A DNA stretch of 64,000 bases from Epiperipatus broadwayi (GCA_028023455.1 JAQFVV010013357.1:62001-126000), one strand, 5' to 3'; counted from the first letter of the stretch, positions 48,955 through 60,320 are shown. The notes: generated from the letters alone by a model not told the origin. Numbers and translations: made by a program.

Positions 48955-49262
48955 CACTTTAATCTCTTTTATTTTCCTCAGTCAGGAGGTTCATATGCCA
49001 TGAGTTAGGCCAATCTTGATATGGTTGACCTATGGATATTGCTTGGTACCTGACCTGTTCTCCTCTATGTATTTTTTCCTGAAGTTCTTTATTTATAGGT
49101 GTGTAATCCATAATGGTGAGGAATTGTACCATGGTCTCAATCTTTCTTATCCAACATCCTATCATCATTTGTTGTATATATGGTGGCATGTTCTGCTGAA
49201 TGACTTTTGATTCATTTCCATAAATGGGAATGCAGTCAATGATCAGAGATGCTCCACCTGCC
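48955..49262 (-). pseudogene. Coding-like fragment of unknown transposon protein
   Basis: On the minus strand a frame runs from about 49262 to a stop near 48960. It includes GASLIIDCIPIYGNESK, then MPPYIQQMMIGCWIRKIETM, MDYTPINKELQEKIHRGEQV and WPNSWHMNLLTEEN. Its composition is balanced and less AT-biased than flanking DNA, which suggests it was once translated. I do not recognise a domain; there are no zinc knuckles, DDE/RNaseH or RT motifs. A retrotransposon gag or capsid protein is possible, given its place next to S2-type sequence as with the gag remnant at 59-60 kb. No function is assigned. Confidence 0.4.
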
Positions 49263-49284
49263 TGACAAAAGCTGTGTGTTCTGT

Positions 49285-49468
49285 CTTTAGTTATTGACCC
49301 ATATTGAAGTTAAACAAGTACTAACCCATGTTCAAAGCTTATATCCCTTTTTGCTCTTGTATTTATGAATGTGTAGTTCATGTATGTTTCTGAGAAGTGT
49401 GCCTAAAAATTATAAGTATAATTTGTTAATCAAATTTTTTTTTGTTTAAAGTATTTTAGGGGCAGCTC

Positions 49469-49480
<12 letters not shown>
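49285..49480. repeat. Repeat family S3, copy 2
   Basis: Paralogue of 25585-25815 (see there), ending gtattttaggggcagctcag before a TA run at 49470-49502. Confidence 0.65.
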
Positions 49481-49505
<25 letters not shown>

Positions 49506-49506
49506 A

Positions 49507-51640
49507 ACAGGAGAGAGCTTTAAGATTCGCATATACTGACCATGAGGGCGCCACTAGTCCGAAAATGGGAACTAGACATTTATTTTAAGGGTGGACAGGA
49601 TATGCGAACCAAAATGTGCCGAACTAAACTCAGGGAGAAACAAGATATCTTAAATATTGTTTAGACAGTTGAGAAAACAAAGCACAAAGACAAATATCAG
49701 CCAAATTAAGTTTAAACAAATTTTAAACTTTTATTTAAAAGCAAAACAACTTGTAAGAAAAGTTTAACAAAAATCAATAGGGTTGTCTCAGGCGTGTACT
49801 AGAACGACTAAATACATTGCTCTAGCAGACTTACCGACTCTCTAATAATGAGTTCTACAGGGAGGAAGCAATTTTATTCAACAGAAGAGAATTCACTTAA
49901 ATGTTGGTTTTCCTATTCACAGGTATGAAAACAATACGTTCTTGAAATAAATCAATGAAACCAGCGCCAGCGAGCTTTTCTAGACCCCAAAAACAAATGT
50001 GTTACGATCCAAAATGTCATATGCTAGTAGAAGCTGCACCTTAAAACTATATTCAAAGTGAAGATGATTGATTTACCTCAAGAACCATGACAAATATGCT
50101 TCAGAATGAATGGAAAACAAACAAGTAAAACTGGCAACTCCCCAACCAAATGATTGGCAAAACTAATCTAAGAATTAATGGTCTTAATAGGAGACAAGTA
50201 AACCATTAGAAAATCGGTTACGTCTGCCCCATCATTTAAAGAAATGAATTACCAATAATTATAATAAAAAATATATTTATGACACAAGTTCTGAGTACAC
50301 GCTCTGATAAATTTTAAATTATACACATAAATACAAAACAAATCTATCGGAGAGTGCACATGAGTACGAAAATATGAAAGCTATAAATGCTTTAGCAGTG
50401 AAAGTCTCTCTCACCTGTAATTTACAAAAAGGATAAATATTATCTTCCTGCTGGCTATTTATAAAATTACAAAGCAAAAACAATTATAGTTTCCACTTTC
50501 AGAGAGATAAGAAACAAAGACTATGAAAATAAAGTCACCAGCCAAAAGATTTGGTGATTGGCAAAAGCGCAAACACAGTATTTAAAATTAATTTGGGCTA
50601 CTAAAATAATTACAGGTAAGCTTGCAAAATATACACAACTGCCAAAGCATTTAGTAAAAGAAGGCATAAAATAGAAAAACTCACACATCACTCTCCAATA
50701 AACAACAACTGAAAGCAAACTTGGAATCTTAAAACTAAGATTCCAAGACACATGGCAAAGTACAATAAAAGAGAATAAATATAGCTAATCAAAATGAAGT
50801 TAAATATTAATTTATGAATACAGATTTATAATTAGATTGAGTGGAGATTTAATGAAAAGAAATTTACCCTGGAAAGAATAAAAGAAAATTTCATCTTACC
50901 ATAAAGCACAGTTCACATAGAGTGCGCACATTTATCTTTAGTTCATTTTCAGGTCCTTTAACAGTGGCAAGGTAGAGGCAGTGTTTATTTTAGAGGCTCA
51001 TGGCATGACTGAAGGAGAGCTGGCAGGCATGAGTCCATCCTTTGTTTAAATTAGCAAGACATTCTGATGATGGCAAAACTCATAGCGGTAGAATTTGACA
51101 TCTTGCACAGTAACGAAGTTGTCGATAATGGTTTAAGTTTTTAGCAGGAATTAAATGTCCGAACTGCTATCCAAAATGGTGTGACTCTCAGCAGGCAATA
51201 ATTCAAGTCCTTCTCTAATAATCAATCTCCTCTCCCCTGAAATTGGCGGACTATCCTTGCCTCACTACATTTCCCATGAAAAACTTTTCTTAGTGTCCAA
51301 TTCTATATCTCGGGCAGGGCAAATATTAATTTCCTGCTCAATCTAATTTAAGAATTCCAACCAGGGATAATTGAAACAAAAATGACAAATACACAACTAA
51401 ATCTCGCTTTTTAGAATTAACTTTAAAAATAATTACAATAAAAGCAACAGGAATATATAATTAGCAAGCTTGCCTGTTTTTAATCAAATTGATTAAAACA
51501 GGTGGTGAAAGTAAACTATTTTAAAATCAATTTTATAAACATTAAATGATCTATTTTAAATATAAATGTGTATGTGTTTTAAATAATAATAAAAAATTTA
51601 GCATTAGACATTTAATGAAAATGAAGTTGTTTTTCTCTTT
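49507..51640. repeat. Long LTR-like repeat unit without genes
   Basis: Starts tgtaacaggagag right after (TA)n. Minus-strand AATAAA lies at about 49730-49736 (ttttatttaaaag on plus). It has several CpG-containing, less AT-rich stretches (49530-49600, 51200-51300). The opposite boundary is not visible. It could be a solo LTR in reverse orientation. Confidence 0.3.
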
Positions 51641-51687
51641 TTAATTTTAGTAATAAAACCATTGAATCAGAAATCAATCCAGTTCAA

Positions 51688-51907
51688 TATTGTGCCAGTC
51701 AAAACATGCTTATCCATCTAACACGAGCTGGAACTCACAAAATGTACTTCAAACCCAGTCAAGCCCGAGATTTAGGTCAGGGACCAGCCTGGATTCGAAC
51801 CCACTCTCCAAGCACCAGATCTAACACCCAATGGATAACATAACAATGGTAGCACATGAGATTTAATTCTTCATCTGGCCCACTAGCAAATCGGAGAAAA
51901 CAATAAA
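51688..51907 (-). mobile_element. tRNA-derived SINE (family S2), reversed, well preserved
   Basis: On the minus strand: ttctccgatttgctagtgggcc, tRNA-like head, perfect B box gtgggttcgaatccagg, ggtccctgacctaaatctcggg, gtgagttccagctcgtg and gttttgactggcaca ending at a ttgaa/aata boundary. This is the cleanest S2 head in the window. Confidence 0.88.
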
Positions 51908-54004
51908 ACTCATGGACTTAAACATATATATAAACAACGTAAATACTAGACATTCCACAGATAAAATCTAACATATTTAAATAATAGGGGCTTTACTAAT
52001 GAATACTTATGGGCAATTAGTGAATTGGATTGATTTAATAATGAGACAGAAACGGATATATGATGAATTAAAATATATTTATTGACAATTGTTGTTGGCA
52101 AATGCACACAGGCATTTCATTTATAAAGTAACATTCTCTAGACTATTTGAACAATAATTGATGTTGGCAAATAGGTTTGTGGCTATGATTTAATGGAGCC
52201 AAATATCCTGCTATACAACTAATCACTACATTAACTTATTTGTTATGTCCTTTTATAATCAGTTCGAGTGGCTCTTTTACGTAAAATCAAACCAAGTCTG
52301 GAGTGAAACTTAATACATCTGACTATAATCAATTTATATATTAACTATGGGCTTATAAAGCATCCCAGATAGCTTAAGATCGAACGGGTTTTCAAGAATG
52401 CTTCGGTTCAATGCCAAAGATTGCATATTAGGGAGGAAAGAGTTGGCTATAACGATTTTACTAATATGCTAGGCACAAGTAAAGTATAATAATAAAGTGG
52501 CTCTGCGGATGGAAGAATAGTTTTAGGGTTTTTGTGACAAACAACGGTTTACCCAATAACCGGTCGTCATGCTGCTAATGGGGAACCTTTATTTGGTTCA
52601 GAGGCGGGGGACTTACGTGCTAATCTGGCCCGTAGCTCAGACTTCACTACTGCACTACCCATAAGAGAAGATGGGCTGGACTTACCGTGGCTCCATCTTA
52701 TATATATATCAAAAAGAACAGCACAACGAGAAAATATTAATAAATCCCACATCCGCCAAGCCGAAGGATATTATAAATTAAAGATCATATATTAAATGAA
52801 CACTAGATCATCAGCTTGATCAAAAGAGCCAACTCTTCTGTAGCATGAGAAATACGATATGCTACTGACAGGAATATATAGATACAAACTTTACTTTATC
52901 CCGTTCAATCTCTTTAGTTATCTATAACTACTAAACTTTTAAAAGGGGGAAAAGTATATTTAATAGGGGACTTACGAATACTTAACTAAAAAAATATACT
53001 TATGATTGCACTCCAGGCTAGTTTAATCTTTAGTAACAAAATAAAGGTTGAAAAGCCACATTTTATATTTATATTAATTAATTTACTAAATGACAAAAAT
53101 ATGAATTTGGGTTTCGAAACAGCGCACGAAATGACGCTATATAAATAATAATACGGAGATTTTAAATGATATCTTTTTAAAAAAACATATTGGTAATTAA
53201 ATGCACGCTGTTTCGAAACATAGGCATAATTAACAATAATTAAAAATAAGCAAAAGAAAAGCAAAATATAACTGCAGTGATTAAATTATATAGCAAAATA
53301 TTAATTAACAAAGAAATTTAGCAAAAATATTTCATTTATAGATTTCAAATACGATTTAGACAGAGTTTACAATATTGAATTAATAAAGAAATTTGCAAAA
53401 GTATTTCATTTTAGAGAATTTACAATATTATTTGGAAAATAATTTAGAAAGAAATTACAATAATATGGTTAGCTAACCTGATTTTGAAGAAATAATGATT
53501 GTTGTTGAAATTCACACAGAGCTCTGCGATTTTAAATAATATTAAAACAGTTCTCCTATAGCTGAACTGGAGATATTTGATCTGGAACAAAGGTGAGTTC
53601 TTTGGCGGCTTATGGCATGTTCTTATTCAGTTGCGAGACAATTTAAAATGGTGTTGGAACAAAGGCAAGTTCTTTTAGCGGCTTATGACATCTTTTATTT
53701 GGTGTGGTTGTTGCTTCGGCATTTGATGGATTGAACTCGGCGTTCCATCACGGGAATTGCAGCAATTCTTGCCTGACTTTAGCCAGACATGGTAAAATTA
53801 AACAATTTTGACTTCTGATATTAACAGCTATTCAACAGCAAGATGGAGTCTATCTTCCCGCTTAAAATAAGCCCTATTTATACATTTCGACTAAACGTTA
53901 ACACCTTTTTGGAATTCCATTAGCCTCGGGACCAATTGACTTTTAATTAAACAAAATAATATAATCGAATTTCTACAATAGATAACGTCTCCGAGGTGTT
54001 ACAT
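51908..54004 (-). repeat. LTR-like unit with TGTAACACC end and TATA box
   Basis: On the minus strand a unit begins TGTAACACCTCGGAGACG at 54004. It has a TATA box GTATAAATAGGG at about 53872-53882 with a CpG-containing leader downstream, and a candidate AATAAA at 52078-52083. This order fits U3-R-U5 of a reversed LTR, but R would be 1.7 kb long. No ORF; a GC-richer block lies inside at 52.56-52.69 kb. The 3' boundary was not found. Confidence 0.4.
52560..52695. repeat. GC-richer block of unknown type
   Basis: About 135 bp with ggcgggggacttacgtgctaatctggcccg, ending at tatatatata. It resembles the block at 28.83 kb in composition and in abutting a TA run. It may be a SINE-like insertion. Confidence 0.3.
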
Positions 54005-54943
54005 TTAATTACTTAAAATTATTAAAATATATAAATTATATAATTTGATTCAGTTTTATTAATTAAATTCCTTTTTAGGTGTTAAAGAATGTTAAAGCTT
54101 AGCAGAAAGAACGGTATTCTGATTTAGTGATAAAGTCTTGTGTGCAAACAAAAATCAATCAGTAAACTAGATTTTACTTTTTACCCGGGTGCGTCACTAA
54201 TTGATTTCTTGTTTACACAAAATTCTCATTTTTAATTATAAACGGATTTTTATTTTACTGAAATAAATAACTTTTAACATATTTGTTTTTACCATATTAT
54301 TTGTTTAAAAAAAAGCAAATTTAAAGAAAATACTTTAGTTTCAATTATATATGTAAAACATTAAATCAGAAAGCCGTTAAATATATTTTAAAGAAAACAT
54401 TTTACATTATAGTATATCTTTTTTATTTTAACTTAAATATATATATAAATCATTTTGCCGCTATTCCAAGGTTTAAATTATCCATCCACATACGAATATT
54501 ATAGCGAATATAATTAAAAATTGACTGAAAATTTATAAAACATTTTATAATAATTTATGAGCATTTCTCCGCTATAATTTTATCAAACCTGTCTAATTAT
54601 AGCGTGTTTTCGTAAGTAAATGGATGATGCCATTCAAGCGGCCATTGTAGCAAAGTTTTCCCGCTCGACTTATATATTACATTTTTACATTTAAAATAGG
54701 TTCGAAATTAGTTCAGACGAGTAGGTCATTAGGTTGATGGTGAAACGGAAAGGGATTGGAGGTTTCCGTTTCAATATATATATATGTATATATATATATG
54801 ATGATATATATATATATGATGGGAGCAAATACTAATCAATAGTAGCTTTCTAAATAATTTATTATATGAAGTATGTAAAACTTTGTCCTTTTAAATTATT
54901 TTATTTTTACTTATTAAATTGTATTTTTTAAAAAAAATCCAAG
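54005..54943. other. No gene; TA runs at 54774-54821
   Basis: AT-rich. Just before the TA runs, at 54600-54770, there is some CpG content (attcaagcggcc, cccgctcgact, ttcagacgag). Nothing identifiable. Confidence 0.35.
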
Positions 54944-55153
54944 ATGGAGAATGAAATCGTTAATTGTCCAAAAATAATTAAAAGGGGTAAATTCAACATT
55001 GATTCAGTTTTGCGGAAATTTTTTTTAATTAAGTTTACTGAAAATAAAATGGGGAATCAGATTAATAAATTTTACTTTTGTTACAAACATTTTTGTCAAA
55101 TCTCTATTTTCAATCTGGAAATAGATTTGAATATATTTTGGAATATTATCTAA
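54944..55153 (+). pseudogene. Unknown 69-codon repeat ORF, paralogue of 25.94 kb
   Basis: The ATG sits in the context atccaagatgg and opens a 69-codon frame, MENEIVNCPKIIKRGKFNID, followed by FFLIKFTENKMGN and FCYKHFCQISIFNLEIDLN. The start (MEDAIVNCLKIIK) and the FLSNL..LIWK.I-equivalent DNA recur at 25.94-26.15 kb. In a different frame the following 100 bp continue with similar basic text (KISVISKSRFKLEIRSYK). I recognise no family. Because it immediately precedes the long repeat 55.3-59 kb, it may be the 5' coding start of that element. Confidence 0.4.
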
Positions 55154-56309
55154 TGACTGCATCTCCAAGAACAATGGATAAAGCAAATGTAAAAATTTCT
55201 GTTATATCGAAGTCGAGATTTAAATTAGAAATAAGAAGTTATAAGCATTCTTCAAATACCTGAGAGTATATAATGAACTAATTTTGACTGCCAAAAAAAG
55301 AACTGTTTGAGAAATTCGCTTTGTCAACATATTCCACACTGCTCTGATTTTCAACATGCTGAACAGGTAGTAAGCAAATCAACTTCCCTGACCCTTGCCA
55401 GTCAGTCTCCTGCTGCTAATAACCACCTTGCTGATACCCTGAAATGTAGAAAAGCTTGAAATGAGAATGTTGGAATGCCTAGTGAAAACTTGCTGTCACC
55501 TTAGATCTCACTTGGGTTTTTTTAAATTGCCATGCACAAGAGGAACTTTGAAAATGGACTCTTGAATGGGTGCAAGGTAACTAATTTAAAACTGTCATGT
55601 AAAACTAAATCTAATTTACTCAACTAATCTCAACCTATGCTATTCAAATTTCTTTTGTAAATTATTTAAATCTGTACTTTTTAAAATGTGAATATAATTT
55701 TGCTCTCACAGTAATTATTTTTTGTATTTAAGCCTATCATATGCTCTCATTTCTCTTAATTTAGGTGTGATTCTTTCTTTATATCTAGTTATGATTTATG
55801 TTATTATCACGAATATGCCAATCTAAAACAACCTTGTGAGCTTAACATATAAAGTTTTTTTTCCATTTTTAATCAGACCTACATGGATTGAGGTCATTAA
55901 CTCCCCCCCCCTCTTCTTTAGTTAGATCTGAATGCATTCTTAATTAATACACTTGCCAGATTGTTTTCCCAAGTTGACCTATTTTCATATTTTTTTCTAT
56001 TTGTATAAAAGAAAATGTTATTTATTTAACTCTGCATAGAATAAAACAATTCTACCCAGGGTAACTCAATCATTGAAAAATTAACGCTCTCCAATATTTT
56101 AAAATGTTATTCATTTAATTATGAAAGGGTGATTTATTATTTTGTTTTTTCACTATAATATCAGTTTTATTCTTTTATACTCTTATTATTGCAAATATTT
56201 GAATATTCTCAGGTTGTAAAATCCACGAGGGTGGGATTTAATTATATTAATTAGAAAGGAGAGAAAACGGGAGTAATTTTAAAATCTTTTTGTAATAAAT
56301 TAAGTCTTT

Positions 56310-56338
56310 TCCATATATATATATATATATAATAGCTA

Positions 56339-56406
<68 letters not shown>
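56310..56406. repeat. (TA)n microsatellite
   Basis: About 45 TA units in two blocks separated by atagctacc. Confidence 0.97.
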
Positions 56407-56407
<1 letters not shown>

Positions 56408-56869
56408 CATAGCATTACCTATCTAAATTATAACATTGAAATGAGGATCATTTATTTTAAAGCAGTAAACCCCAGGACATGTCGTTAGGGACATATGTTT
56501 GTGCCGCATTGCTGACATATGGTTTATCTTTTTTGAAGATAATGTGCTTCTAATCTGTGGGTTGCAACATGTTCAGACCCATAGATTTTCTTTATGCTCT
56601 GTTCTGTGGATAGTTGAGCTGCCCAGAACTATCCTATAAAAAGAAAGGTCTACATATATCAGTGATTCCAGTATACCTGGGTAATCTCATTTCTCTAAGC
56701 ACTGCCAAGAAAAAGGAGTCTTAGATTTTCTATTTTCTTTGTCCAGAAGCATGATCTCACTTTGGATTCTCTGCCTTCATGTCAGCACTGCCACTTCTCC
56801 ATTCATTCTTGATTTCTTTGCTAAATGCCTTCATTTTGATGCTTTAATAATGAAATTGTGCTCTGCTCA

Positions 56870-56923
56870 TATATATATATATATATTCCAAATATTATTA
56901 ATTAAACTAATGAATAATATTTG

Positions 56924-56959
<36 letters not shown>

Positions 56960-56996
56960 CAAATATTATTCATTCGTTTAATTAATAATGTTATTC
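56870..56996. repeat. Inverted repeats around a (TA)n core
   Basis: Attccaaatattatt.att.a.ttaa occurs three times, in alternating orientation (56886, 56910-56929 reversed, 56957), separated by TA runs. This could extrude a cruciform. Confidence 0.85.
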
Positions 56997-57490
56997 TAGT
57001 TTATCTTAAAATCCCATCATTGTAATCTATTATTTATGCCTAAGAGTATACATACCTTGGGGAAACAAAGCGTTCTCTTTTCAGATATGAATTTAAAAGA
57101 ATCGTTAAGAAATATATTGTCATATAACTAAATATGATTGACAAATGTATATTATTTTTTAAATATTAATAAAAAGAGTTGTTAATAAATATTATTTCAA
57201 ATAACTAAACATAATTCCCAAATGTATTTTATTGATTTTCATGACTGCAATGGCGTAAAAATAATTTATGTATAATGAATCCTAGAATTGTTTCCTGAAT
57301 TTATATGTCAGTCATCATATTTCAGAACCATCAATAAGTATTAATCATAATGATCACATTTCCTATACTAGCACATTAATTGTTGATAAACAGAGCAAAA
57401 CTCTCCATACAGTATTGCCACCTGTGCTAAACAGAGTAATCAATGGATGCCAGAAGGCTTGTGCATAAAATCCCCATCAAATGCCTACTC

Positions 57491-57550
57491 ATCCAATATC
57501 CCCAGACTAGTTTCTGGCTTGTGGCCTTCATCAGTGAGGAGCTTTGGATC
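57491..57550 (-). ncRNA. Hammerhead ribozyme motif, inverted unit
   Basis: On the minus strand: GATCCAAAGCTCCTCA, CTGATGA (57528-57534), stem II GGC(CACAA)GCC, GAAA, a tiny stem III ACTAGT ending GTC, then TGGGGATATTGGAT. Stem I has two helices: UCCUCA with UGGGGA (one G-U) and AUCCAA with UUGGAU. The base of stem II is an A-A mismatch, which may lower activity. Confidence 0.78.
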
Positions 57551-57940
57551 TGAGAGCACTGCATCTAGATCTTAGGATCTAATGCAACCCTCTAGCAACC
57601 ACCTTTTATCTCTACTTAACTACAAAACTATGAGAATGAAATTGAAAACACAAAAAATATTTTCAATCTAAGCTCAATAGCTTATATAGTCATATGGGTC
57701 TGAACTCAGTTCAGCACCCATACATTTTGGTGTCTTTGGCTCTTTTACAACCATAGCCACCACTATCCTATTAGGCAGGATTATCCTTCGTCAGTGAGGA
57801 GCTGTATAAGCTATTGAGCTTAGATTGAAAATATTTTTTGTGTTTTCAATTTCATTCTCATAGTTTTGTAGTTAAGTAGAGATAAAAGGTGGTTGCTAGA
57901 GGGTTGCATTAGATCCTAAGATCTAGATGCAGTGCTCTCA

Positions 57941-58000
57941 GATCCAAAGCTCATCACTGACGAAGGCCACAAGCCAGAAACTAGTCTGGGGATATTGGAT
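57941..58000 (+). ncRNA. Hammerhead ribozyme motif, direct unit 1
   Basis: Same architecture as the other two copies, with core CTGACGA (57957-57963), GAAAC and GTC. An inner stem I change (CTCATCA instead of CTCCTCA) breaks one pair with TGGGGA. Outer stem I AUCCAA/UUGGAU is intact. Confidence 0.72.
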
Positions 58001-58396
58001 GAGTAGGCATTAGATGGGGATTTTATGCACAAGCCTTTTGGCATACATTGATTACTCTGTTTAGCACAGGTGGCAATACTGTATGGAGAGTTTTGCTCTG
58101 TTTATCAACAATTAATGTGCTAATATAGGAAATGTGATCATGTGATGCTTAATGGTTTAACACCAATCCTGCCTAATAGGATAGTGGTGGCTATGGTTGT
58201 AAAAGAGCCAAAGACACCAAAATGTATGGGTGCTGAACTGAGTTCAGACCCATATGACTATATAAGGTATTGAGCTTAGATTGAAAATATTTTTTGTGTT
58301 TTCAATTTCATTCTCATAGTTTTGTAGTTAAGTAGAGATAAAAGGTGGTTGCTAGAGGGTTGCATTAGATCCTATGATCTAGATGCAGTGCTCTCA

Positions 58397-58456
58397 GATC
58401 CAAAGCTCCTCACTGATGAAGGCCACAAGCCAGAAACTAGTCTGGGGATATTGGAT
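58397..58456 (+). ncRNA. Hammerhead ribozyme motif, direct unit 2
   Basis: Core CTGATGA 58413-58419, stem II GGC/GCC, GAAA 58433-58436, CTA, cleavage triplet GTC 58440-58442. Stem I pairs UCCUCA with UGGGGA and AUCCAA with UUGGAU. Cleavage here and in direct unit 1 would release a 456-nt RNA. Confidence 0.8.
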
Positions 58457-58965
58457 GAGTAGGCATTAGATGGGGATTTTATGCACAAGCCTTCTGGCAT
58501 CCATTGATTACTCTGTTTAGCACAGGTGGCAATACTGTATGGAGAGTTTTGCTCTGTTTATTAATCATAATGTTATGTAATTTTATTTTGTTATGAATGA
58601 TTGGCATCTTAATCTTCCCACCAAAGATATATATTTATGTATAACATGTTATTTAATCAAGTACAAGAGCATATGAGTAACAATAGCATGATTGACTGTA
58701 TGTAATTATCTACTGCTAGGTAGATCACTCATTCATGCACATCCTAATAGGTATCTAATCACCCTACTATATTATTAAACATTTTATTATCCAAATCATT
58801 TATGTTATTCAAGTTATCTTTTCTCCACTTCCACACATATGCATTTTTATTAATATGTGAATTGGGTTCAAACCTCCTATAAATGAGTTAATTATATAAT
58901 ATAATTTCTAGATTATATGATATAAATTTAGTCAAGTATTGATGCAATAGAATATACATTCCATT

Positions 58966-59130
58966 GTTTTCTCTGCTCTGCTAGTGGGTCAGACATAGCA
59001 TTAAACCCTCATGTACCATCATTATATGTGTGTTTGATCTGGGACTTGTGGAATGGGTTCAAATCCATTTTGTGAGTTCCAGCTCATGTTTGTTGGATCA
59101 ACATGTTTTGATCAGTATAATATTCTTCCT
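58966..59130 (+). mobile_element. tRNA-derived SINE (family S2), internally deleted
   Basis: Follows the same order as 24.49 kb (tctgctagtgggtc..., gtgtttgatctggg, gaatgggttcaaatcc as B box, then directly gtgagttccagctcatg and gttttgatcagtata). The ggtccctgac...gggtttgaagtac segment is missing: a deletion between the two gggttc/gggttt repeats. Confidence 0.8.
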
Positions 59131-59139
59131 TCAAAATTG

Positions 59140-60320
59140 CATGATATATTCCATCTTGGCACTCCTCACTCCAAAAGGTTTTTAAAAGAGCTGCTGAATA
59201 TCATTCAAAATCTGGCAGCTTGTCTTCATAACAATCTCCCATGATTTTGCATATCCCTGCAGATAATGTATTGTGAAGGCCACTTGATCTGGTGCTGGTA
59301 TCTGCTGGAATTGGAACAATTCCTGTAAATATTTAGGATTTTCTCCTGAATTTCCTCTGAAAGATTTTACTTGGATGAATTGCGTAATCTGTTTTTATAT
59401 GTTTGAAACTTGTTCCATGGACATAACGAAGTTTGATTTTCCCTATATAATGTCCTGTGTTGGTTGCAGTTTATTTGGGTTGGTATTCAACTCATCTCCT
59501 CTTACCTCCATTTTGATCTTGGTTTGTTCTGAAAAATATGACTTAACCTCTAGGGTTTTTACAATACACCTCTTTACTTTGCAGATTTCCTCTCTAATTT
59601 TCCCTAACTGCTCTTGAATCTCCATCTGCATCTTCTGCAGATCTTTAATGGCCCTTTCTCATTCCTCCCTACATCTCTGTCTGTTTTCTAAACTACCATT
59701 TATTTTGTAAATGGCTCCATGGAAGGTTGCCCCTGCTTGTCTACCCTGTCTTGTATCAGCATCAGTTCCCCAGTTATTTTCTGTACTGCACCAGTGGTTC
59801 CTGCTTACAGTTTTCCAGGAACCCTTCGAACTTAGTGTGAACTTCCTTATAGCCCCTTTTGCACTCTATCTGCACCTTGTCTATCTTTTTTGCCAAAGTG
59901 TTATCCATTGTGTTACATATTATGAACATTGTGACCTCTATCTTTTCATTCCTTGCTTTTAAATTTTTCTTCTATTCCTTTGAACATAGTCAATAATAAT
60001 GCTTATATGTTCAGTTCTTGGCTGTTGATCTCCACAGATTTCTTGGTGATCTCATTCCGAGGGTTTTGTTCGACATTAGATTTTTTCCACCTTCTCTTCC
60101 TCATCTTTTATTTTCTTCTGAGATCATTTTCCCTGATCTCAGCATCTTTCCCTGACATGTTATCTCCTCCTCTTCTGTATTATTCTCCATTTGGTTATCC
60201 AACTTCAATCTTATTTCTTGAAATTTCTGAAAAATATAGCTATTGATTCTTTTATTATTCTATTTGATTATTTACTCATGCCTTTCCCCTATTCCCTTGT
60301 CTCTCTCACTACTTTTTTAC
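59140..60320 (-). pseudogene. Ty3/Gypsy-type gag (capsid) remnant
   Basis: On the minus strand, after an AT-rich start, frames at about 59930-59700 read as charged coiled-coil text (NTLAKKIDKVQIECKRGY, KFEGFLENCKQ). At 59631-59443 there is a helical segment MQMEIQEQLGKIREEICKVK. The capsid core follows at about 59370-59170: VKSFRGNSGENPKYLQEL, then IPAPDQVAFTIHYLQGYAKS with SWEIVM and ILNDIQQLF. The pattern 'FrG......P..yL..l......p.d.vafti.yL.G.AkSW' is the capsid fold of Gypsy-like gag. Frames shift several times. No nucleocapsid, pol or LTR was found adjacent; the RT/protease remnant at 1-930 might be from the same family. Confidence 0.65.

Larger units (their letters stand above)
57339..58572 (+). 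mobile_element. 1.2-kb hammerhead retroelement: inverted unit plus two direct units, 14-bp target duplication
   Basis: Perfect direct repeats tattaatcataatg (57339-57352, 58559-58572) flank a 1206-bp insert. Its left part (57353-57800) is the reverse complement of the middle part. From about 57804 the unit is read forward and repeats with a period of 456 bp (CTGACGA at 57957, CTGATGA at 58413). Three hammerhead motifs are present. The 3' end is ...gagttttgctctgttta. The paralogous DNA at 24142-24165 lacks the insert and shows a single agtgttaatagcaatattatgtaat, so this is a true insertion into copy 2 of the long repeat. No ORF. Confidence 0.88.
55300..58965. repeat. Long unnamed repeat, copy 2 (paralogue of 22.37-24.49 kb)
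   Basis: Collinear with copy 1 over its whole length, enlarged by (TA)n runs, an inverted-repeat cluster at 56.88-57.0 kb, a tandem duplication at about 57113-57230 (aaatat.att..ataacta.a.at.att.) and the 1.2-kb hammerhead element at 57.35 kb. It is followed, as in copy 1, by an S2 SINE. Divergence between the copies is high (many indels), so the duplication is old. Confidence 0.75.
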
